A stretch of 64,000 nucleotides of DNA from a virus: positions 50,201 through 114,200 of the IMG/VR virus record IMGVR_UViG_3300044539_000111. One strand, written 5' to 3'. Each line of letters opens with the position of its first letter. The first letter of the stretch is position 1. Below the pieces are notes generated by a model. The model made no database searches and was not told the origin of the DNA. It saw only the letters and a program-made list of their open reading frames with translations. The position numbers and the translations under genes are program-made. Positions 12,101 through 21,400 of the stretch are shown one piece after another.

Positions 12101-15100
12101 TTTAAGAGCAATGTCTTCCAACAATCTATCTCTTAAAACATTTTGCATTTCATCTAAGGTGCTAGTATAGTCTTGATACCATTGCCATTTTTTAGATTGT
12201 TTTAACTTATCATTTTTAGACAATGCTTCCCATGCATCTTTTTTGTTTTTCTTACCTGTGTATTTAAAGTCAGTAGGAACACCGCCATCTAAAATACCAA
12301 TCAAAGCAATTTTTCTTACTTGAGTTGGTAAAGTAATATGTTCTTTATATCCTTCATCTAAAAAAATTTGACTCTTTAAATACTTGACATGAATTACATT
12401 TGGCGTAAACTGAATATCTACATTAAATTCTCTTTTGCTTGCATCATAAAAATTATCAAAATCAGCAACAATCTCTTTACCTTTTTCTGTTTCAACAACT
12501 TTTACTTTTGAAAGAGAAGATAGTTTAGATCCAGATTCCATTGTCACATAATCAATTCCTTGCTCCATCATTTTTTCATGCATGATTTGCAAAGGAGTTC
12601 CTTCTATTAATGCAGGAATTAATGGCATCAATGAGTACTTATGAAATGCAGAATGACCTAAAGTAATTCCTAAATCTTTTAGTATTTTTTCAGATTTTGG
12701 ATTTGAAACATTACCATAGTACTGAAACTTTCTAACAGGAAATGTAGCAATCATATCCTCTTGTGTCAACTTAGTTCCCGCAAGCATTTTTTGATACATT
12801 TTTTCTTGAGCATCTGACCACTCACCAATTGAATCATTTAGTATTCGGTATGCATCAAATGATAACCATCCCTGGCCATCAGCTTCTTTCATGTTATTAT
12901 AATCAGCCGTGTCTACACCTAAAAGTTTTTGATAATGATCTATGTAAATAGAATTAGATTTAGCTTCTTTTATAATAGCTGTTTGTAAAAAACCAGTGTA
13001 CTCATAACTTAAAGTAATAGATGGTTTTTCTTTGTTATGTTTTTTAGCAAACCCGTAAGCATTGTACTGTGTGGAATTTATGTACTTCATCCAAACTCCA
13101 TCATGTCTAAAGATTTTACCAGTAGAAATTAGTCCAGCAATACGTTTGTGAAAAGCTTCCCCCTCTACATCGTGTACTGTTACATCTCCTAAAAACAAAG
13201 CATTGTAGTTCAAGTTTTGAATAAAGTTGTTCATCAAAAACACCTTAATCATTTTTTCTTTTACTGCTTCTTTGTTTTCAGCTTCAGATAACTCAGGATC
13301 TGATTCTATTTCTTTAGCGTATGATTCAAATAAACTGTCACCAATAACTAACTTACCACCTAACTCATCATTTAACTTTGTAGTTTCCTTTTTAAAGTAA
13401 TCAATCAATGCATTTTCAACTCTAGTTTTTAACTCTGGAGATAAAGCATCAATTGAAAAACTTCCTTTTCCTTTAGCATTTTCTGATTCAGAAATTACAG
13501 AGTTGATGTCAAATGCCAACAAGTCTTTTTTCAAGTTTTTATCAAAGCTTTCATCAAAAATTTTATCAAATACAAACCAGTCGCCACCACGGTTTAATTG
13601 AGCTACATCTATAGCAAGATCTTCAGGTTTAATCTCACCTGACAAAATCATTGATTGCAATTTTTTTATTTGCTGTATTCTTATAAGTTCTGCAGCTAAA
13701 TGATTTTTAAATTCTGTAAAAAGAATTTCTCCTTTGTATCCTTCAGCAAAAATCTTTTCAGATTCATTTATATTGATAAGAAGATTGGTATTCTTTCTTC
13801 TCCCGTCACTTTTAACAGCCGGTACATAAACAGTCATTGATGTTGACTTAGCTTCTGTACGCATGATTTCCTGTTTACCTTCAAGAGTTAAATGAAAATC
13901 AGAAATAAACTTTGATTTTTCATCAGTTTCCATTGAAGCAACACCGTTGTCATACTCTAAAGTAACGCGCTTGTCTGTAACATCTCCAGTTTCAGCATTG
14001 ATGTCTTCAACCCAGTATTCTTCTTTAGAAATAAGTTTTGATCCAGATAAATTTTCAGTGCTAATTTTAATTGAGTAATCTCTATTACCTCTTTTTGTTT
14101 TAGAATGGACAGCTGGATCTAATTGGAACATGTCAATCAGCCACCTAGAAGCAGCAGCTTGAGGATTTGTGTATGGATTTAAATACTCCAATCCTTTTGT
14201 GTTGATTATATCATTGATGTGATCAGCATTATTTAAAGCTGCAGTTAGGCTTAACAAACTTGAATTAAATGATTTCTCACTTTGTAAATCACCATTAGCA
14301 TTATAACTTGAAAAGTTTGTGTAGTCATTTGAGTAAACATAATGCAACTCACGAAGTTGTGTTAAGTAACCTGTAAGACTTGGTTGTGTTTGCAGTTTAC
14401 CAGTTTCATCAAAATACATAAACGGTTTAAACACATCTGAAAGACTTGTTATAAACTTTGCATTTGGATCTAAAGATGGAACTTTGTCTTCATTAAAAAC
14501 AACTTTACTCATTCTATTTTTTAACGCCTCAACAATATAAGTTGAGATTGCAGGACTTGTTCCTAAAGTTGAATCGCCTTCAAATAAAACTTGTCTAACA
14601 TCAGAGTCATCTACTAAATCAATACCAAGGGCCGCAAACAACAAGTAAGGATCAGCAATAGCTTTTACATAAGGAGTCCTGGAATATCGACTACTCTTAG
14701 ATCTGATTGGATCATATTGAGATTTTAATAATGTTTTACCACCTCCCTCAATTAAAGCATAATAAAGATCTTCGTCATTTGCTAAATCATCTAACAGTGA
14801 TTCAATGTCAAACACAGGATTACCTTCTTTGTTTGTTGATGAATACTCTCCTGTTAGTGCCATAGTTTTAAAATTAGCACCCCACTGTCTTTCTATTTGA
14901 ATACTTTGAGATTGAGATTTTCCAGACTTAGAAGTTAACTTGACAGTTCTTTCATCATCAATGTTTGTAATGTCTTCTCTTTCTAAAATAAATTCTCTCA
15001 ATAAAACATCTGCTTTATTAAATGACTGCCAGAAATCAGACCATTGACGGTGTTCCATTGAAGTCATAGTGTCTGCAAATTCTAACTCTGATATATCACC

Positions 15101-18100
15101 TAACCTTCTAAAGACTTGATCTATTTCTTTGTCATTCTTTGCCGCATCTTTTAATGCAGTTGCCATATCCATAGCATCCGGCATATTGCGCAAAAGCTTA
15201 GCCACTTTTGCAATAGCATTTTTAACAGGAAGAACTTCCTTAAATCCTAATGCATTCAATTGCACCACACCTTTACCTTGTTCAGAATAAGCAAAGATAG
15301 AATCTAAAAGAGCTTTAGTTCCTTTTTCAATTGTGTCATCAAATAACTGATCGTTACCAGTTCTATCCCACATTGGAACATAAATATCTTCTTCTAAAGC
15401 CTTAGCTTCATATTCATCCTGATATACTTCTTTACCTAAAACTAAATTACTGTAAGACTTTAAGAACAATGGAAGCAATGTTCTTTCAACTTGCTGTCCA
15501 TCATTTTGTTTTTCTTTAATAGCAACATTAAGGTCTGTTAGTTTTCCAAAATTATCAGGCTTAATTGCTTTTTCAAGTAGTTCTTTTTGGAATTTCAATT
15601 TAGTGCTTTCACTTAAATCTCTTGCAGATTTATCTTTTATATCTGCAATAGCAGCAATCTTAACATTTGTTTCAGCAAGTTTTTGTTTAAACCGAGCTAA
15701 AATATATTTACTCATAAGGTTTAGCATCTCTGGATTAGAAACTAAAGTAAATACACCTGCTCCACTTCTAATTGATGTTTCAGAAATGTTTTCTAACTGA
15801 GTAGCCAACTCAATATATTCCTGAGATGATTCAGGATACTGTGTCATTTTTGCTAATAATGTTGTAGCATTTTTTCTATCAGTTGCATTTTGAGAAACAT
15901 TCAAACCTTGTGTAACAAAATCAGACATTACTGATTTCATACTAGACATTACATCATGCATTTCCTCTAATGAAAATGTATCACCTGTTGTAGTTTTTAT
16001 TTCAGATGACATCCATTTAGTTTCTGCATTTTGTATGTTAAACATGTCCGCAGTAAAATCACCTTTAAACAATCTTGTAAACATTGCATCAGTAATACCT
16101 TGTGTTTTGTTAAAAGCTTTTGCTTCAGCAAAACTCATGTTTCCAAATACATTCTTTAAAAGAGAAAGCAATTTTTGAAAAAATGCCATTACTTTGTTGT
16201 TGCTAAATGTAGTTTTTTTACCACCAGCCATAGCAAACTCTCTAAACTTTTCAGCTAAGAACTCTTCTAGTTCTAAATTTGTTGCATCATCGTAAGGCAC
16301 AACTTTAGATACACCCTCTACAGTTACTGTAAAGTATCCTGGAGTTTTTCTAAGTGTGTCATATATTTCTTTTCTTTCCGCAGGTGATAATATTCCATCA
16401 AAATAAGCATGGAACGCTTCATGGTACAAATCTGTAGGTGAAGATCCAAGATATAAATTAATAGAGTTGCCAATAAAGTTTGCCAAATAGTTTGGACCAA
16501 ACTCACTGACTTTGTTTAAGATATTAACATTGACTACATTCTTTAATGGGCTCTTTTCCCACCACTCAGACACACTTTTGTCTTGTTCTTTTGTAGATTG
16601 AAGTAAGTTATTTCTTTGTGGAACTGACCGCCATTTGACATTATCAAAATCACTAGAATTAAAATCAGATTCTTCATTGTCTATCATAGCATCATACCCA
16701 TCTTTAAAAGCAAGGTAAGAGCCTAATCCAATTAATTTATTTTCAGCTGTAGGTACTATGGTTGTATAACCATGTTTTATTACATGTGAACCAATTGAAA
16801 CTTGTTCACCTAAAATAATAACACCATTTTCTAATTTAGTTGGAACTATATAAATTAAATCATTCATAGAAGCACCTGTTCTATTTGCAAAAGATCTTCT
16901 TAATCCAGCAGCCTCAAATAAGTTACCATCAGCATCTGTATAGTATTCACCCAAATAAGCTTCCTCTAATGATTTTTTTGGAGTAGGTTCTTCAGCATTT
17001 AATTTACGGTTTACAGGTTTTCCATATTTTGCATTAGTCCATTCTTTTAATTTTTCTAAAGTCAAAGAAGATGCTTCAATTGGTTTTTGGTTTAAAAAAC
17101 GCAACATCATTACTTTATCTTTGCCTGTCCCTTCATAGAAATATTCAAATGGATTATTAAGCCATGTTTTACCTTTTAATAAATTAGAACTATCAATAAA
17201 AAAATGAATAAGATCTTTTCTTAACCCATTAGCATTTTTATCTGAAACAACTCTGTCTTTAATTTTAAGTTCAGGAGTAGTTAAAATATGGTGCAACAAT
17301 TCTAACTCATCTTCTGTTAAAGTTGATAAAGGTTTTCCAAAAACTCTTTCTTCTTTGTTAGTATTTTGTACAGCTAATACAGGATAAAATTGATTTGTTT
17401 GAGGTGATTGTTTTAATGTAGTAAGCCCATCAGCCGCAGATGTACTAATATTTGATACTTCTGAAAGTGGTGTTTGAATATTTCTATTTAAAGCAATTAT
17501 ACCAATTGAACTTCTTGATAAGTCAATATTCATAAACACAGTAGTACCTGCTTTAGCTTTAGTTAAAGATGCTTCAAAAGATTTAACAAATTTATCAACT
17601 TGTGCTTTTGCTTGTGCTTTTGCTTGTAACTCAACTGTTCCTGATTGTATCAAACTTTGCGCAATCATTCTTTCTTGATACTGTAAAGCTTCTCTATTTG
17701 TTTTTACAGTAAATGCAACAAACTTACCATCCTTATTTAAGTTACCATCAGAATCAAAAGTTGCTACATTGTTGTTAGAATCAATTAAAATTAATACTGG
17801 CAAGTTTGGATCTGTAGTTCCTGTAGTGTTATCAAAGTTTTGTTCACTTTGAATTGCACCAAGTGTAGTAATTTTAAATTTTAAAGCTGCCGCATTTTGC
17901 TTGTTAAGAATATTCCGAGCAACCTTAAACTCCAATTCTTTTCTTGGATCTAAAATGTTTTCAGCATAACTATTTAAAATTGGATTATAAATGGCCTCCT
18001 GATTACTAGTCTTAGCCAACTCCATAGATACTGCTTCAAATCTATCCAGCGGATCTTCTTCTGTAACAACAACATCACTGTTGTTTCCAATAAATCCTCC

Positions 18101-18448
18101 AAATCTATCAATAACATTTTGGAATTTGTTTGTGCTTTCATCTTCAGCCGCATTCATCACTTGTAAAGCAAGATCTCTAAAAAGAGGTAGTGACTTTGCA
18201 TTTGTTAATTTTGGATTGTCAGAGGTGTGTTTTAATACAATCTGAGGAATAATGCTCATGTGTTGAAGCACCAATTCTTTATTTCTATCTGCGGTTAATC
18301 CATTTCCACTAAAAACAGTTAAAGCATCATTGAACAATTCATTCAATAATGCTTCACCTGATTTGTCATTTGTTAACCTCTCGCCTAATTTTCTATTTAT
18401 GAATGAACCAAATAATTTAATTGACTCCGGAGTAATACAAATATTCAT
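6107..18448 (-). CDS. Giant virion RNA polymerase with zincin and C-terminal nucleotide-related domains (4113 aa)
   Basis: Single-chain, two-barrel RNA polymerase of the crAss-like type, expected to be packed in the virion and to transcribe early genes after ejection. The double-psi barrel signature is clear: GVRIPTQGPNS with R2330, EFLPEFAG, then GADFDID with the metal-binding aspartates D2369, D2371 and D2373. Upstream lies a KISLQGDFKKLLY segment typical of the first barrel region. A zincin-like domain is N-terminal: HEAFH at 676-680, candidate third ligand E728/E729. The C-terminal 600 residues carry a SLOG-like Rossmann domain (about 3505-3600), a GNPF/DUF4326-like domain (3795-3902) and a DUF7831/macro-like domain (about 3925-4060). 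It sits between two other giants and ends in an ATGA overlap with the next gene. The polymerase call is strong; the C-terminal calls are moderate. Confidence 0.93.
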   Translation of the reverse strand: MNICITPESIKLFGSFINRKLGERLTNDKSGEALLNELFNDALTVFSGNGLTADRNKELVLQHMSIIPQIVLKHTSDNPKLTNAKSLPLFRDLALQVMNAAEDESTNKFQNVIDRFGGFIGNNSDVVVTEEDPLDRFEAVSMELAKTSNQEAIYNPILNSYAENILDPRKELEFKVARNILNKQNAAALKFKITTLGAIQSEQNFDNTTGTTDPNLPVLILIDSNNNVATFDSDGNLNKDGKFVAFTVKTNREALQYQERMIAQSLIQSGTVELQAKAQAKAQVDKFVKSFEASLTKAKAGTTVFMNIDLSRSSIGIIALNRNIQTPLSEVSNISTSAADGLTTLKQSPQTNQFYPVLAVQNTNKEERVFGKPLSTLTEDELELLHHILTTPELKIKDRVVSDKNANGLRKDLIHFFIDSSNLLKGKTWLNNPFEYFYEGTGKDKVMMLRFLNQKPIEASSLTLEKLKEWTNAKYGKPVNRKLNAEEPTPKKSLEEAYLGEYYTDADGNLFEAAGLRRSFANRTGASMNDLIYIVPTKLENGVIILGEQVSIGSHVIKHGYTTIVPTAENKLIGLGSYLAFKDGYDAMIDNEESDFNSSDFDNVKWRSVPQRNNLLQSTKEQDKSVSEWWEKSPLKNVVNVNILNKVSEFGPNYLANFIGNSINLYLGSSPTDLYHEAFHAYFDGILSPAERKEIYDTLRKTPGYFTVTVEGVSKVVPYDDATNLELEEFLAEKFREFAMAGGKKTTFSNNKVMAFFQKLLSLLKNVFGNMSFAEAKAFNKTQGITDAMFTRLFKGDFTADMFNIQNAETKWMSSEIKTTTGDTFSLEEMHDVMSSMKSVMSDFVTQGLNVSQNATDRKNATTLLAKMTQYPESSQEYIELATQLENISETSIRSGAGVFTLVSNPEMLNLMSKYILARFKQKLAETNVKIAAIADIKDKSARDLSESTKLKFQKELLEKAIKPDNFGKLTDLNVAIKEKQNDGQQVERTLLPLFLKSYSNLVLGKEVYQDEYEAKALEEDIYVPMWDRTGNDQLFDDTIEKGTKALLDSIFAYSEQGKGVVQLNALGFKEVLPVKNAIAKVAKLLRNMPDAMDMATALKDAAKNDKEIDQVFRRLGDISELEFADTMTSMEHRQWSDFWQSFNKADVLLREFILEREDITNIDDERTVKLTSKSGKSQSQSIQIERQWGANFKTMALTGEYSSTNKEGNPVFDIESLLDDLANDEDLYYALIEGGGKTLLKSQYDPIRSKSSRYSRTPYVKAIADPYLLFAALGIDLVDDSDVRQVLFEGDSTLGTSPAISTYIVEALKNRMSKVVFNEDKVPSLDPNAKFITSLSDVFKPFMYFDETGKLQTQPSLTGYLTQLRELHYVYSNDYTNFSSYNANGDLQSEKSFNSSLLSLTAALNNADHINDIINTKGLEYLNPYTNPQAAASRWLIDMFQLDPAVHSKTKRGNRDYSIKISTENLSGSKLISKEEYWVEDINAETGDVTDKRVTLEYDNGVASMETDEKSKFISDFHLTLEGKQEIMRTEAKSTSMTVYVPAVKSDGRRKNTNLLININESEKIFAEGYKGEILFTEFKNHLAAELIRIQQIKKLQSMILSGEIKPEDLAIDVAQLNRGGDWFVFDKIFDESFDKNLKKDLLAFDINSVISESENAKGKGSFSIDALSPELKTRVENALIDYFKKETTKLNDELGGKLVIGDSLFESYAKEIESDPELSEAENKEAVKEKMIKVFLMNNFIQNLNYNALFLGDVTVHDVEGEAFHKRIAGLISTGKIFRHDGVWMKYINSTQYNAYGFAKKHNKEKPSITLSYEYTGFLQTAIIKEAKSNSIYIDHYQKLLGVDTADYNNMKEADGQGWLSFDAYRILNDSIGEWSDAQEKMYQKMLAGTKLTQEDMIATFPVRKFQYYGNVSNPKSEKILKDLGITLGHSAFHKYSLMPLIPALIEGTPLQIMHEKMMEQGIDYVTMESGSKLSSLSKVKVVETEKGKEIVADFDNFYDASKREFNVDIQFTPNVIHVKYLKSQIFLDEGYKEHITLPTQVRKIALIGILDGGVPTDFKYTGKKNKKDAWEALSKNDKLKQSKKWQWYQDYTSTLDEMQNVLRDRLLEDIALKEDTVNGQKTYTGDSSKLANYLREKLKSKEVLPEEISYLIKPDGTLIDDLSLSLISDKLEELLVTLVDKTLRRITVNGEALVQVAGTMFEKFQVTGGISVSEEMLKSSNQAALLKNGSNGLKFYFLQDEFGNEVLDNDGKAIVKGMDVKISLQGDFKKLLYTENVKGEKIAVYTEDENGKKVLDYNASLQRLNDAIKTTYWQNKYGELIKLPGVRIPTQGPNSLVAATVAEFLPEFAGPTIILPTEIVSQSGADFDIDKLFMMFMNIRNYNGSVEAVKYSSSNRTYEEIRESIEKEEPKLEKANTALQKNWKEYTDYLVEKEGLNEYVGAFYGEISDLQVDIDALYAEKKSVYENKDYDYEFQEKLHGELQKQIDEKVNQKLTLLSFAQSETNAFFDTVIKNKADRMAVVKENYLEFMSKIEKSQEAVDAIKVNIANFQRERDGKGVKGLENRFFDLLNERVLMNDNLKHLITPNTTKDTEGPSRDAGKLTKKNYNKIQKNGKISNTSIFEYRFNLLKHQENSVGKDSLGIAAVTSTFYALFTTFGATLQETSNEDQAKFVKALELLQDFGKANTPQYAAALKTVDTFSNKKLNFVTDAGTPGFNLNVEKNAITLGAMKNVDGLEISDILSQLINGFVDVAKDAWIFDAQGTKETAPVLLFMVMAGMNVTSAINMVNNPLVLEFNQVLEEYKGVFAALSEDYEKGKTDTLGKAAEVLSKKYANVFSDPTNVTKASSLGSFNRIANTAKPFTNEDIANRLGQEPNYRDMEILSHFLQIKQMAQALTDFTMVSKFDTQKISNISEAQARIESIEEFKLIPIAEKMIPDAWFDKLKDTPVGKFNNDEFIVDLFSKYFKLRNNKALILRSLDLKRPKGVDQRKLLADFKNDFLWFLYQNAVYNDNSYTTSPTKFIKGDTEKIDIVGKSYTLVEDASVEFGMDINEETGEVRYSPDVYFKEANMLEFMPFRKFFNNALPKEWVKFRLEYSNLSKVAETLTVDEFKEKFKVFDQPKRTFMNQGFEQGKLIILGRAALYNTGNVSAMFDISTGAASVVQNLKALYPELENYALFRDVKYDFNESAKKNNIYFPQVKDPQMASIYRENIQELKNSPHPEVKNFINKLNHLAIMQSGVNRASKYSMLPIIDQSYFEQAITNQIGLPYIYQVLDELQKSFDQRENRKEIDAQIIDQFKNLYQGMIVGTGMRMKVRGANYLVDKLKFSKDIKLKESKVRASNITKIPLAKAITAEQKELKLEYFYNDESMTPLAFAESIQNMEWVIRDQKFIAPEGKSQKELDKALLILGIDNSGDLPSLRYKTKNAKKGFLSVAQSNVFKEKFAIKDEAMANSATKAIGKATTPLNSKYESSSAAYAAALESFHPGTLAKPKSAKTEFVPTDKVWVFGSTITQNAYLGKKKEEFVTAVEKTFDAYHKPLIDKAVEAGVSSFFVGTASGIDDMAVKHLEGLGFKKVIRYSELGTYNEMISAKAFESVTDPMYDPKLTDTRTANSNVFNELLDILYDDINRKTPEWFTKLTQSELINNGKEIVKEQLRSIIADLDTSYKKNNYVGFRVKFINELKFSSGRIVVGKTLFDSLVEETLMEYRQAVLTSSAKLNQTPVPVKTKSAAQNIYEQLGDKTKSENVVLPSDLDVNTTYTGKNFWNDIVPEARSLFDNKMNRKTGKLKTMIIAFRGNSKKSFLQNYKDGLTLGNPFDWQDEQTSRDEAGKISTMKFIHWMTTGENLGNANATEEYRQAIINDIASGKIKGSSILYYQEKGYATHATALDYLINQHDWSAPTTQLSTGVVEKTDKIILRSELKANPATLYLFGDNDIRKGLGGQAKEMRDEPNAIGISTKKLPARGEEAYKSDKELQENKKIITEDINKAIAEWNTGKYSKLIIPQMGVGLAELPTRAPETYKFLQEELKRLEDNITQLKQAGSLTFNTLPFTAEQKQTILVNFAKKLTVSLQKEHTVADAKQYIEEALAKGNDLVQKIIIEKLKACYK

Positions 18449-18453
18449 GCTAG

Positions 18454-21400
18454 TTATGTTTTACATTTTGTTGTTTCTTCTTTCAAACTGGAGATGAGTT
18501 TATCTTCTGATAATGAATTAGCCTCTCCCATATAGGTAGTAAAGTTATTTAAAATATCAGTATAAGCACTCTTAATATAGTCAAATTCTTTGACTTTCAC
18601 AATAGAATCAATGTTTAAATTTGCAACATCAGTATTCACTGGAACTTCTTTTTCAATGCCATTTAAAAATGCATCTATTTCAAAATTCAAATACTCAGAC
18701 AAGTTATTTACATCTTGCAACACTACCATTCTTTTTTGATACCCCGCAATTCTATAAACTTTACCATTAATTTGAACAGACTTTCCTCTGTAGTGACCTT
18801 CAGATATTTTAGCTCTAATTATTGCCTCATTCCTATTTTCAGTTTTTTCACCAAAAGCAAATTTGCCATTAGTTACTAATCTAAATACAGCAGCTGCAAA
18901 AGCAATATCTGTTTTCTTATCCTTATTTAAATTATCCCAAGCATATTCAATTGCATTTGGTAAAGCGCCTCGCGTTGGAATAGAAGCCAAAGAATCCAAT
19001 TCATCTAAGTATAAATCAACTTCTGTTTTTTCAGGTTTTTCTGTATCCTTATTTTCAAATATAGATTCTGTGTCAGTTTCTTCTTCAACCTCTTCAACGT
19101 CTTCTTCTTCTGAACCAACTTCTTTTAACTCGGATCCTGCATCTGATAAATCATTTTCATCACCTGTAAACTCATCATTTAGTAATTCAAATTCTTGAGA
19201 ATTGTAATACTCATCTAATAATTTTGCTTCAGATTCTAATGCTTCTTGACCTTCTTCAGTTTGTAAAAACTTTAAGTGAGCAAGATATTCAGCTGATTCA
19301 TCTGCAGACATTCCTTTTTCTTCTAGCTCTTGCAAAAACAATCTTTCATCTGCTTCTTCATTACTGATTCCTCTATTTTGATCTTCAGCTTTAGATTGAT
19401 CGCTTTGTACTTGATCTACTAAATTTCTAACAGCATTGGATAGACTTGAATACTTCATTAAAAAAGCTTCAAGGGCATTAGCCGCCATAGCACCATCTAT
19501 TCCAGTTGTAGTTACATCAAAATTTTGTGATTCTAAAATAGATACAGATGCACTATCAAAACTTGCTTTTGAATCCGCAGCACTTTCACTTGCTATTCCT
19601 TTCCAGTCTTTTACTTCAGACGCATTTTCTCCAAATACTTGTTCTAAAGCACTAGGCTTAATTTTTCCCCCCTGTAAGAAATACATAGCAATAGCTACTT
19701 CTAAATCAAAAGCAGAAGGGCTTCCTGTGTTTACTTCATAAGAACCCAAAATCTTTTTACTTGAACCATACGCTCCAGGAGGGGTTATTCTTTTTGTAGA
19801 TTTTACTTTTTGAATAACATACATGGAAGACATAGTAGCATTTTTACCAGAACGCGTAGCTCTAATTCTAAATTTGCTGTCAGCATTGTATAAAGCTAAG
19901 TTGATTTTATTAACCACTTCAGGATACAACTTTTTTTCTTTTTCTAACTTTCTAAATAAAGAATAAAGTTTTAAATGTGTAGTCTTAGATCCTCTTTCAA
20001 ACCCAAAATCTTTTGTGTTAAAAAACTTAATGTCTGTAATTCTACTTTTTAGAATGTCATTAACTGCATCTAAAAATTCTTGTCTAGGTAAAGTAAATAT
20101 CTCAGGATGATATGTAGTAATAAACTTGACCATTCCATTTTGTGGAATACGCATTTTTATTTCCTTGCCGTAGCTAGTTTTAAATGGTATAACAGGCAAC
20201 ATCAAGAAATCTAGATTACCTTTAATCTGTTTATTGACACGGGCTTCCTCTTTCTGTTGTTCTATATCTGCAAGCTTCTGTTCTTTCTGAGCTTGTACCA
20301 ATTTTTTATTGTTGATAAATGCTACAATGTCATTAACTGTAAAATCAATTAAGGCGTTGCTTTTATCTTTCAGCTTGGCTACAAGTTGGCTAATTTCTTT
20401 AGGAGAAAGGATTGAATAATCATAGTCCTTTAAAACACTTTTTAAAATGTCTTCATCACTAACCTTTGGTCTAGCTGCTCTTTTTTGTTTTTTAGCTTGA
20501 CGAGCAGCTATTCTATTTTGTTGCTGTTGTTGTTTTAATTTCAACTTAGCATCTTCAACTTTTTGATTATTTAACTTTAGTTCTTTAGCTCCTAACTCAG
20601 TATCTTGTTGATCTAATCTTAATTTAGAAAATGCAGAAATAACAGAAATGTATTTAGGATTAGACTTCATTTCAGCCTTAATTACAATAACATCTGCATC
20701 ATTTAATTTATTCAATGCCTTACCAAACAAATCAGCTAATTCATTTCTTAAACTTTGAGGAATATCCATCCAAGGAGTTTCACTAGAAATTATTTCATTT
20801 CCATTGTAGTCAAAAGCTGGAACATACTGTGCATCATTATTTAAAATTTCAGCCTCTTCACCAATTTCAGATAAACCAGCTTGTAAATTATTTAGTTGTT
20901 GATACAAGTCATTGATGTCAATAGCTAAAAGATTCTGTTTGTTTATTGCTTTTCTTTTTTGAATCAATGATAATTTACCTGTGTTTATTTCTTCAGTGAC
21001 TTTATCATACTCAACTTCTAGTTTTGCAATTTCATTTTTTACTGAATCAAGATCATCTAAAATTTCAGTCCTAGATTGATAAGATGTTTCAGCTTGAATT
21101 TCATTTTCTGGTTCTTGTTCTTCTGCTGGGATTTCTTCTTCAACTACAGTTTCTTCTTCAATGTCCCTTGAGATTTGTTCAGTAACCCAGTTTTCCGGTT
21201 CAGTAAACAAGTTTGGTTCCATTATTTTTAGCTCTCTATCTATGTCAGCAAATGTTACACTTCCATATTTATTAAATTTAGGATCTTGTCCCTTGTGAAA
21301 AGCTTTAACAAACCATTCTATTTCTTTGCCCTCATCATTTATAGCTTTTCCTATAGCTATTAATGGAACCCACTCACCGGCAGATGCCGCAGTTGAACCT